From Yponomeuta sedellus (taxonomy: Eukaryota; Arthropoda; Insecta; Lepidoptera; Yponomeutidae), in contig OW203730.1 in the NCBI GenBank assembly GCA_934045075.1, positions 10,158,692 through 10,222,691 on the forward strand: a stretch of 64,000 nucleotides of DNA, read 5' to 3'. Below are positions 56,401-64,000 of this stretch, piece by piece. Each line of letters begins with the position of its first letter. Positions within the stretch are counted from its first letter, which is position 1. The position numbers were made by a program, and so were the translations under genes. The notes under the pieces are model-generated. The model was not told the origin of the DNA and did not search any database. It was given only the letters and a program-made list of their open reading frames with translations.

Positions 56401-59400
56401 GTACTTGATCTTCATAACTGCTTCATGGGCGTCCATGTAGTGTGCTATACTGACATCCTTGCATGTGAATACTCTTACAGCATTTGGTTTACATGAATCA
56501 ACCAGTATGGTAGGACATGTCTTGTTAAATATGGATTCTGCCCATATTTCCGAATGAAGAGGGCCTAGGTTCAGGTCCTCTATAAGTTTAGCTGCTGTTC
56601 TGAATGCAGTTTCCCCACCAATGTTCTGCAAAGATTGACGATTGAACAGATTTTCTATGTCGAAATTGAACACAATACGGTTAACCGAATTTTACATTTT
56701 GAGCTTCGGACCATTTTATTAAAGTTATAAATGCGAAATATAATCGACAGATTAAGTGTCTATTTGCGATCGACCTTAGCACTATACTGTACATTTTTTT
56801 TCTATTGGGAGACAAACGGGGCATAAAAGGAAAATAACGATTAATTTTGTATTTTTTTAGTACCCATGATTGTGTCTCACTACTGGGGAAAGGTCTGCCA
56901 TTTCAAGGCGGAGATTATGGCACAAGACTTGTCTATATGTTTACCTGGTTGGCAAGAGTAGTCTAAAGACAAGGACTTCATTTTAAAAAGTACTATAAAT
57001 CACCTTTAGCTGAAGATTTGCGTGCAGTTTTTGGTAAATATCTGAATGTTTCGGCAGAAGACTTTCTATTACATTCAACCAATCTTCACCGGAAAGTGAT
57101 CCTGAAAGAGAAGAGTAATAGGTTCGATTAGTTTTTTGTTCAAATTCGATTACACGTTTCCAGTGTGTATGAGATGTCTTTGATTTATCTTCCCCGTGTT
57201 TGTATATCGATGACCGATCAATTTTACGAACCCTAACATTTTTTTTTTCCGTACATTTAACTTAGTTTAACTTTGTAGAGTGCACGCAAGTTAAGATCAA
57301 CGTATTGTTGGCAGTGCAAAGTATTTTTAAATGTGAACTGAGCGTACAAAAAAAAACACCAATATTTGCTAACAGAAAAGGAAATAAATCCTCAGGAAAC
57401 TTCAGTGTTCGAGGTGTTCACCTATCTGCAGAGTCAAATCTACTTCTCTTAGAGTGATCAAAATCATTTGATTTGATAGAATCACTAAGAAGTAACATTT
57501 TGATGTAATAGAATAAACTCTCGAAATCGATACACGCGGTGTTCTATTACACTATAATAAGTTTTTTTGGAAACTAAATACATTGCAGAAACGATTCAAT
57601 GCAAACAAATTTTTTACCACAAAAAAAATTACCGACCGTTGATAGAGAGCTTAACAATCGCAACTTATCAGCGCTTAAAATCCCCAATCCACGGTGAGCA
57701 CGGTGGCAATTAAGCCAATACTCTGATAGACATAAGCAGTGGGTCCAATTTAAATTCAATCGCAAACATGTACAGCTACCATGGTGTTTATAGGGGGTTC
57801 AACTAATGATAGTTCAACACATGAGCGTTATTACGTTTTTATGCACCCAAATAATATGTAAGTACCAAAAGCAAGGTAAAAAAGTGCGTTTTTGGGAGAA
57901 GGCTAATTGGGCCCAAATCCCTTAAAGTAGGTATTTTTGTGTATTTTATTAGGATCTCGGAGAAATTACTATGGACTGTACTTTCCTGTGGGGAGTTTTG
58001 CTACAATAAAATGCGTTCTTTATCCCACCGGAGTATCTACATCGCTCGGTGGAACACAATAAGGTACTCTCTTTAAGATATCAATGCTTTGAAATATTTA
58101 TTTCCACCCGCGGAACATGCTAGGTTAGAGTTTGGTATGTGCATCAAAAGGTTAAAAAATAGATCTGAATATAATAAGGGTTCGAAACGCTCAATGTCTG
58201 AGGCTGGAAAACCTGTATCTTCTACTTTTACTTTAAAGTAGAACTTTGAACTCTAATACATTTTATCAGATCGACTTATTTCAAAAGTGTAAGAATTACA
58301 TATTTTTACCTTGAAATGTACATTTTATTCAACACAATGTGGTATCTACTTGTAAAAATTAAAAATGATCTAACAAAAATCATCTACAAATCAGAAATAC
58401 CGAAAAATAAAAAAATATTTTAAGAGCCGTAGAATTAGGTAATATGCTGTAAATTGCAAACTCGACGTTTTGCGCATTTAAGAGGTAACCCTAAACCCAC
58501 CTTTGTAGTGATAGACTAATGATTTTCCAATTAATTAGGCACTTTGGCTAATTGATTGGCATTTTACTAGATATAAGTGATTCTTCCAAAGAAATTCCAG
58601 TATTCGTTTCACCACGCCTCAGGGTATATTTTACGTCTTTAGCGAATTGCGGCCTTAGTTCGGAACCGTTCCTACCGTTGTTTGGACTAGGCTCGTAAAT
58701 TCACGGATAAGTTACGTCCTTGTCTTGTGATTGTTGCGGTTTGTGCGATAATCTTTTTGGAATACTACTTTGTAATGTCGTAAGGGAATGCCCGTTAATT
58801 CTCGATAAGGCAATTCCTTAAGAATCGTGCCAAGCAATCCTAATAATTTATTACATGTTTCCAAATCCCTTAAGGTTGCTGCAAGTTTGAATCAAACATT
58901 TCCAGGTATCAAGAAGTTTGAGGAGCGAAAACTAGAGAGTTTGATTCAAAGTTTTCCAGTTAGCATGGAGTTTGACGACCAGAAGTGTATTAGCTTACAC
59001 AAGCTTGCTGCTAGTGTCAATCAATCTTCCTAGTTTTCCATTAATCCTAATTTTCATTTATCTGGGACAGTTTGATTCAAATTTCAAGCAAGCAACAAGT
59101 TTTAATCAAATCTCCTAGTTTAGATTCATGCTTATACTATTTTTATTTTTAATGCACTAACCCATGCTAAGGACAATTTTAAAAACCTATTTAGAGGCTA
59201 AAAATTCAACCCATGCCGGGATTCAAACCCGCGACTTCTTGCTATCCGTGCCAGATATATATTCATGCTGTCTAAAATGAGGCTAAAATCAACAGCCCCA
59301 AATTAAATTTTCGTTTTAAAAAAAAACGTATTTGTTTATAATATCATTTTCCATAATTATGTAATACGATTGTATTACTTGACAGATATGTCTAGAGGTA

Positions 59401-60153
59401 ATAAGTGATGAATTTTTTCTAAATTGCTACTTAGATTTTATGGAAACTAAGTCCCACATCATAAAATTCTATCGAATTCGCCACATAAATACAATTGATC
59501 ATTGTGAAAATTTATGTTGCCTTTCTGGAAAGTAACACTTTTGTTAATTCGATATTTTTAATCCATATACCATATGCGTATATTTTAATTGCGATTTAAA
59601 TTTATCTGTGTTGATGAATAAATTTTAACACAGCATTTATTTTTGCGGGATTAAATCTCCGTATTGTAGTTTCAAGTACAATAAAAGTATTCACAAATAC
59701 ATAATAGATCACTAATTTTAGAGCATTATGTATTAGATTATTATGTATTATCACCCTGTAGAAGTGAAAGATTGATTGTTCAAATATTTGTATATGTTCA
59801 CTCATTCTCGTATCAATAACTGACGTAGCGGCTGATATTGTGAACTTTGATGCAAATCCAAAGCGAGTGCAGATGAGGCCACAGCGTTTAAAAGATTGTG
59901 TAAAAACAATTGCGTCGTCGTCCATGTAAAAAAAACTAGGGGGCAAGGAAATAAAGTATGGCGATGCGGTGTGTTCTATATAAGTGGCCTCTAGGTAACT
60001 TATAACAGAAGATTGTTTACTTTTTTGTTATATTAGAAGTGCTAAACACAAAAATAACTTCACATCTATTTATTTCTATAGACTCACCATCACTGCTGGC
60101 AGCAATCAATCTCAACACAAAACTGGTCAAACGTTCGGTTTGCTCCCGAAATA
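52869..60153 (-). CDS. ACE-like (peptidase M2) membrane pseudoenzyme, 5'-partial
   Basis: Seven exons on the minus strand: 60153-60088, 57101-57004, 56625-56337, 56107-55945, 53884-53708, 53632-53519, 53403-52869. All junctions use AG/GT and the phases agree, giving 480 codons including the stop (479 residues). The conceptual protein follows angiotensin-converting enzyme from its middle to the C-terminus: the IYQKLH helix, the CK...AHYMDAHEAVMKIKY zinc-site region, REAN...LEAIPGF, the SYYLAADEWRLQV strand corresponding to the conserved DQWRW segment, and SKGYDELWPEM near the end. Unlike soluble insect ACEs it ends in a membrane helix. The zinc histidines and catalytic Glu are lost, so a peptidase role is unlikely; binding or scaffolding is a guess. 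The N-terminal exons (roughly 200 residues) are not found. The first exon's acceptor is the weakest. Confidence 0.82.
53519..53632 (-). CDS. ACE-like gene, exon 6 of those found
   Basis: 114 nt between TTTTTTTCAG and GTAAGT. It encodes KFMGLILKYQIYHSFAEEL and ends DNNNRLM, matching the YxxYFVSFIxQFQFHxALC helix of ACE and the following GxRL turn. The expected Cys pair is lost. Confidence 0.83.
53708..53884 (-). CDS. ACE-like gene, exon 5 of those found
   Basis: 177 nt between TTATTACAG and GTTAGT. It encodes LSYYLAADEWRLQVLKGTIT, then NSWNEFRKNFSYIE and DPYVVLNKPFIG. This resembles the ACE segment with FxYLxDxWRWxVF. The intron before it (53885-55944) contains three repeats. Confidence 0.85.
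54268..54920. mobile_element. long-TIR foldback element in an ACE-like intron
   Basis: Arms of about 275 bases (54268-54545 and 54640-54920) are near-perfect inverted repeats. The ends are ACAGGGTGTCTCATTCAAAT and its near-complement. The loop is about 95 bases. Each arm contains a tRNA B-box-like GGGTTCGATTCCCG or its complement. No ORF. It lies in the intron 53885-55944. Confidence 0.85.
54998..55235 (+). mobile_element. tRNA-headed SINE (second family)
   Basis: The head CTGTGGCGTAGCGGTAGTGC (A box) and GGGTTCGAATCCCAG (B box) look tRNA-derived. An A-run, then a body with CTTGGATGTTTACATGTTTG and GGTTCCCACGACACAGGG follow. A headless fragment of the same body lies at 3270. The 69-aa ORF across it is spurious. 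Confidence 0.78.
55345..55486 (-). mobile_element. tRNA-like TIR element, deleted snapback (copy M)
   Basis: AACCTATTTAGAGGCT and the T-arm half (minus) are followed, after CTATCCGTACC, by the opposite terminus AATAGGTTTTTAAATTTG and GCACGGGTTAGTGCATTAA. It is a deletion form of the copy F type. Confidence 0.75.
55765..55837. repeat. palindrome with about 33-base arms
   Basis: TTGAATAATGTACCTATCTT and ATTTATTGAGATGCTA pair with TAGCATCTAAATAAATAAGA and TACATTATTCTTG across a short AGTAAGT-like loop. Confidence 0.75.
55945..56107 (-). CDS. ACE-like gene, exon 4 of those found
   Basis: 163 nt between CATTCCAG and GTAAGT. It encodes VLEAIPGFASLLALNPHALN and continues to IIALRDLPR, matching the EAIGD...LALS region after the zinc site. 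The third zinc ligand Glu may survive in LEAI, but it sits four residues further from the second His position than usual. Confidence 0.82.
56337..56625 (-). CDS. ACE-like gene, zinc-site exon
   Basis: 289 nt between TTTGCAG and GTAAGA. It encodes NIGGETAFRTAAKLIEDLNL, a Cys pair spaced as in ACE (CKPNAVRVFTC), and the zinc-site helix with HEAVMKIKY where active ACEs have HHE(L/M)GHIQY. Residue counting from the preceding Cys places Glu, Ala and Lys at the first His, the catalytic Glu and the second His. Confidence 0.85.
57004..57101 (-). CDS. ACE-like gene, exon 2 of those found
   Basis: 98 nt between TTTCAG and GTGATT. It encodes GEDWLNVIESLLPKHSDIYQ and KLHANLQLK, corresponding to the LYxQLH helix of ACE. 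It stops short of the conserved GPIPxHLLG segment seen in the paralogous exon at 63273-63366. Confidence 0.8.
57102..60087. other. intron of the ACE-like gene with repeat scraps
   Basis: Contains SINE fragments at about 57375-57420 (CTCAGGAAACTTCAGTG) and 57660-57740, and the tRNA-like element at 59132. ORFs of 60-115 codons here show no domains. No further ACE exon is recognised. Confidence 0.4.
59132..59254 (-). mobile_element. tRNA-like TIR element (copy N, truncated)
   Basis: The terminus TTTTTAATGCACTAACCC and AACCTATTTAGAGGCT are followed by the T-arm half of the core up to CTATCCGTGCCAG. The rest is missing. Confidence 0.72.
60088..60153 (-). CDS. ACE-like gene, exon 1 of those found
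   Basis: 66 nt. The donor ATG|GTGAGT is strong, while the acceptor GTGAAAG has a poor pyrimidine tract, so the start could lie a little further upstream. It encodes FREQTERLTSFVLRLIAASS, like the helix before the ACE middle region. It ends in phase 1 and joins the next exon cleanly. Confidence 0.65.
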
Positions 60154-61920
60154 CTTTCACATTATAAAAAATAGGAACTTATAAAAATAATACCTCTTAC
60201 TTCAATCCACAAGAATGTGTCGCTCATATAATGAAATAACGAACATCAATAAAAACATTGACATATTTAACCCTGAGATCGGATTGTTGAAGTCTGAATT
60301 TGGAAAAAGCATAATCAGCCCGAAAAAATAGTCGCCTCCTCCTTCTTATTCTTACAATGTATTTGTAACAATTGTTCTTTGCTGAGAATGTAAAAGAATA
60401 CATAAAATGCATGTTGTGTTAGTTTAAGTAACTCGTCTAAGTTTCATGTTATTGTAATCATGCTGTGTACACATGTTTTGGAGATAAGTCTGGATCTTGC
60501 ATATTAATTAATGTTATCTTGATGATGTACTGGCTAATATCTGTTTTGTGTGCCTAATAAATAAAATAAAAAATAAAATAATGTGTTTTTATCTTGTGTT
60601 TTTAATTTACTTTATTAGGAACATAAGCTGTTAGGAACATAATAGTAATACAATTTTAATAAAACCAATGACATATTATATTCTTAGCTCTCGCTAAGTA
60701 AAAAAAATTACAACTGTAATTAAACGTCATAAAAATCGCTACATTAATGAGGAAGCCAGAAACGAGTCAGCACGTAGTTGGGTTACATGACGTCAATACG
60801 GATGTTTCGAAACTAAGTACTTCTTTTCTTGGTTTGTTGTCAGGTTTTACAGTATAAGAAGGCATTTGATACAGCAAAGAAAAGCCAAATATAATGTTCT
60901 ATTAATTAAATTAAAACGTGTTTTGGAAGAAATGTATTTTGTGTTTTGTGAAGTTTCTTTGGTACACAAGTCTTTTAATTCAGAAACTAACAGCTTTGAC
61001 GTTATTTAGGTAATCATTTTGTTTTAACTATTTTTAACCAACTTTAAAAATGATTAGGCTCTCAATTTAACGATTATATTTTGAATTTGACTGTGCTCGC
61101 GGAATAGCCTGCGCGGGTTTAACAATAGGTATATAGGCTACTTTCACCCATATGGCTTATTTAAAATATTCTTAGTACTGTGTTTAAAATCGTTCGAGTA
61201 GTCCCACACTCAAACTTAAGAACTTTACCTATTTACAGTATCAGCGTAGACTATTATTTATTGGTATCTTAGCAGCCAACATAATTACGCAAATCGATTA
61301 TGTTCGACAGATTACCATTGACGAGGAGCTTAATTAATAACCTCAAGAAACCGTGAATGGATTAGATACGAGTACAGAGCATTATTAAATGAGACTCAGA
61401 TGGAAAAGAACGTCTAGCGCTGTGCTTATAGAGACCGATATTATATTGGAGTGGTGGGGATTAAAGGGGATTGCAATAAAGCCATCCAATAAGGAGAACG
61501 GCATTGGGAAAAAATAAGAACTCGGTGGTTGCAGCTAATACGTAGTGACTATCTATTTGAAAGAACACCTCAGAAGCCATGTTAAAAGCCTATCAATGCT
61601 CCCTTATATTCAATTGAGTACGAACTTTGAATTTTGGAATAAGCACAAGCCATGATCTTTTACATGAATGTCTCATGAATCTACACGCATAAACGCATCA
61701 CATCTTAGAGGCGTCAATTCAGTGAAACATGATATTATCTTAATTGAATGCGTTTTGAAACAATTACACTTCGTCCACCACACTATCACTTAAAGCAACG
61801 TCTGTTTCAAAGTACGAACTATATAGTGTAATCAGAGTCCCAATCATCCGCAGAAAATCCTGTCAGAATCCTGAGGTTTCTGATTAAAATTGGTATGGAA
61901 TTCAACAGACAAATAGAATC
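60154..61920. other. gene-free stretch upstream of the found ACE exons
   Basis: I looked here on the minus strand for the missing N-terminal ACE exons and found none I could support. The DNA is AT-rich and repeat-poor. Confidence 0.35.
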
Positions 61921-61985
61921 ATATATTTGTGTAATGTCCATTTTTATGTACAATAAAGTGTTCTCTATCTATCTATCTATCATTC
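61921..61985 (+). repeat. LINE-like 3' end with TATC tail
   Basis: TTTTTATGTACAATAAAGTG followed by TCTCTATCTATCTATCTATC, as at 19563. Confidence 0.6.
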
Positions 61986-62149
61986 AGGATTTGGTGCACG
62001 TAATATAGAGACTGTTTGTGTCACTTGAGTGACAGTTCGTTGGCTCATCGTCTAAATACAGCATAAGAGTATCGTCCCTTTCATTTATTTACAACTTTCT
62101 TGTATCTTAACAGATCATTACAGAACTAAAGACAACCTCTCACAAGATT

Positions 62150-62372
62150 ATATTATTTTTATTTTAATGCACTAACCCGTGCTAAGGAACAAATTTAAAA
62201 ACCTATTTAGAGGCTAAAAAAATCACCCATGCCGGGATTCGAACCCGCAACCTCTGGCTACCCGTGCCAGCGCTCTACCAATTGAGCCAATGGGCGACTC
62301 ACGGCATCAGTGAAATTTCGAACCTCTTTACACTATTCTCTGTATTACGTACAGGCAGCGACATCTGATCTC
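62150..62372 (-). mobile_element. tRNA-like TIR element (copy O)
   Basis: Complete on the left (TTTTAATGCACTAACCCGTG, AACCTATTTAGAGGCT), with a full tRNA-like core and the head up to CAGGCAGCGACATCTG, where it is truncated. Confidence 0.8.
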
Positions 62373-62569
62373 GAGAACAAAGCGCTTCGTATAACTATGA
62401 CAGAACTTCACGTGCAGGTTAGTTCGTTTAATCATAAATTATCTTTCATTCATCCATCAAAACACACTAAATACGCAAAAGGAGTTGGATTGGTCTGAAT
62501 TAGGCTTTAGTTGCAGTCTAATTTAGACGTAGAATAAACTACCTACTTATTGGTAAAATGTCTTCTTCT

Positions 62570-62800
62570 TGTAAAACAAAGAACTGGTACTCTGTTGAAA
62601 CCACTGTCGCAGTTTGTGTAGCTATATCTTTGTGCTCCCAGGTCATCTTCTTACTGCCATATTTCCTTGTAAGATAAGTCGAAGGAGACAGCACTTGTTG
62701 GTCATGCGTATATGCCGAAAATACCCCAGCTTCAACAAAATGTATTTTTCTTCTTAAGGCTGTACTATGTAGTCCACTGCTGGACATAGGACATAAATGT
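62570..62800 (-). repeat. dispersed repeat pieces
   Basis: 62570-62660 shares ACAGAGTACCAGTTC with 25526. 62755-62795 carries GTAGTCCACTGCTGGACATA as at 37650. The 82-aa ORF is not supported as a gene. Confidence 0.45.
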
Positions 62801-62882
62801 CTACTTGATGCAAACTATATAACTCGCGAAATGTGTCCTATTCTCAAAATAACCTACGGAAAGATACTTTTTAGAACAACTT

Positions 62883-63010
62883 TTTTGAACATAGATAGAT
62901 AGAATATTCTTTATTGCATGTACCAGGAATTACATAATAGGCCTAAAAAATAGCAGTACAGTACAAGTGGCGGCCTTATTACCAAAAGTAATTTCTTTCA
63001 GACGACCATG
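62883..63010 (-). repeat. LINE-like 3' end with GATA tail
   Basis: ATAGATAGATAGAATATTC, CTTTATTGCATGTACC and GGCGGCCTTATTACC: an inverted copy of the 19563 family. Confidence 0.58.
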
Positions 63011-63272
63011 ATGAAAAAAAAACGGAAACTGATGGACGGGTAGTCAGCGCAACTAAACAATATGTGAAAAGATATTTTATAGTTGATACACATATATAAA
63101 CGGTACATAAATATGAAATTGATACACATACAATAACGCTACATAAATATGAAATAAATAAAAACATAAAAAAACATGTGCCATGAACGAAAAAAATATA
63201 ACTTATGTGCATTGATACTAGGCTCTAAATGAGGACCTGTTTTTGATATCGGTTAAATACGAAAGAACTCAC

Positions 63273-63366
63273 TCAACATATGGACTGGGATTGGCTTCCC
63301 GACCGCATCCTCGCCAAGCAGTCGCAGGGACACGTACTTGTGCAGCTTCAGGTACAGCGGCTTTAT
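63273..63366 (-). CDS. exon of a second ACE-like gene or domain
   Basis: 94 nt between CTTTTCGCAAACAG and GTGAGT. It encodes IKPLYLKLHKYVSLRLLGED and AVGKPIPVHML, which closely follows the ACE segment with LYxxLHxYVRxxL...GPIPxHLLG. It is homologous to the exon at 57004-57101 but keeps the PIPxH part that exon lacks. The ORFs read on the plus strand over the same bases are shadows. I found no partner exons, so it is a single-exon call: an upstream paralogue, or a first domain of a two-domain protein. Confidence 0.72.
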
Positions 63367-63559
63367 CTGTTTGCGAAAAGAAGGGGTTCATCCAAGTTTC
63401 ATCGTCAACTTCCATCTACATCTCATATGACTTGCGCAAAGATAGTCACAGTGAAGTTTTTTTCCCGCTGCCTTTTGCTCCACTACACTACGGCCGAAGG
63501 CAGCGGCTTACATTTTACATGGAATAAGTTGTTTCATATCATTTCATAGTTATACATTA

Positions 63560-63600
63560 AACATACACGGCAGCGTTGCAGTTGCCGTGGTCACGGGTAG
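63560..63600 (+). repeat. half-copy of the 38975 foldback loop
   Basis: GGCAGCGTTGCAGTTGCCGTGG followed by GGGTAGAC is the loop of the foldback at 38975 with minor changes. Confidence 0.5.
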
Positions 63601-64000
63601 ACTGAAGTAGCAAGTATAGTGAATTTTTGTAATGAGGGTAGGTGGCCTCCCTTAAGTCATTTCTGTCAACGTTGGGAATTCATATCGTTGGGAACGTTGG
63701 GAATATATATCAAGTAACATTTAAAAGATCAGCAAAAAAATGTTTTTGATTAACACCAAGAATTAATTTATTAATCGAATCATTATTTATATTTTAATCT
63801 GGATCTTTGTAAAGAGAATTAAATATATTATTATTAATCTTTTATATTATTATAATATATTAATATTAAATATATTAAAAATGGGCCACGTCCCATAAAA
63901 CTACAATTTGTAGCTCATTTCATAGCCGAGTTTTTCTAATACATAACTAACTAACGAAACAAAACTAATCCAAATGATTCTGCAATTTTTAGATTCGTAT

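Noticed and set aside
59602..59946. 114-aa ORF on the minus strand as an extra ACE-like exon
   Set aside because: It shows none of the conserved ACE residues and lies between exons 60088 and 57101, whose phases already join directly.
63243..63549. 94-aa and 89-aa ORFs on the plus strand
   Set aside because: They overlap the better-supported minus-strand ACE-like exon at 63273-63366 and have no domain.

Overview
This window looks like repeat-rich, AT-rich insect DNA, most probably from a moth or butterfly (Lepidoptera). The reasons are tRNA-derived SINEs carrying the CATCGTGAGGAAACC block and a CTCTCTCTGAGAGAAGGCC tail, LINE-like 3' ends closing in TATC repeats, and many foldback elements. 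This is inference from repeat style; no species marker is present. There is no bacterial-style gene organisation. Almost all short ORFs are chance or lie inside repeats.

Layout. 1-28 kb holds no gene I can recognise. It contains a hexanucleotide satellite (266-480), two inverted copies of a palindrome-rich element (652-1119 and 7192-7719; the first splits a SINE), a degenerate 16-bp tandem repeat (7897-8060), and many copies of two small families. One family carries a 5S-rRNA-like segment. The other combines terminal inverted repeats with a tRNA-like core. 28.27-33.26 kb is a young Ty3/Gypsy retrotransposon on the minus strand with an intact 1046-aa pol, a gag broken by one in-frame stop, LTRs differing at 6 of 351 compared positions, and a 4-bp CATT target duplication. 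Its 5' leader, including the end of the 5' LTR and the primer-binding site, is inverted. 33.3-52.8 kb is again gene-poor and full of MITEs, foldbacks and small duplications.

52.87-60.15 kb, minus strand, holds the only cellular gene I can reconstruct. Seven exons join in phase into 480 uninterrupted codons including the stop. They resemble the C-terminal two thirds of an angiotensin-converting-enzyme (peptidase M2) protein. Both zinc histidines and the catalytic glutamate of the HExxH site are replaced, and the protein ends in a transmembrane helix with a basic tail. It is therefore probably a membrane-bound pseudoenzyme. A separate exon at 63273-63366, homologous to the gene's second exon, indicates a second ACE-like gene or domain just upstream, so the right end of the window is probably part of an ACE-like cluster.

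The retrotransposon genes work together as one element. The small repeats depend on other elements for mobility. The ACE-like gene is unrelated to them, but its introns carry several repeats (54268-54920, 54998-55235, 55345-55486, 59132-59254).
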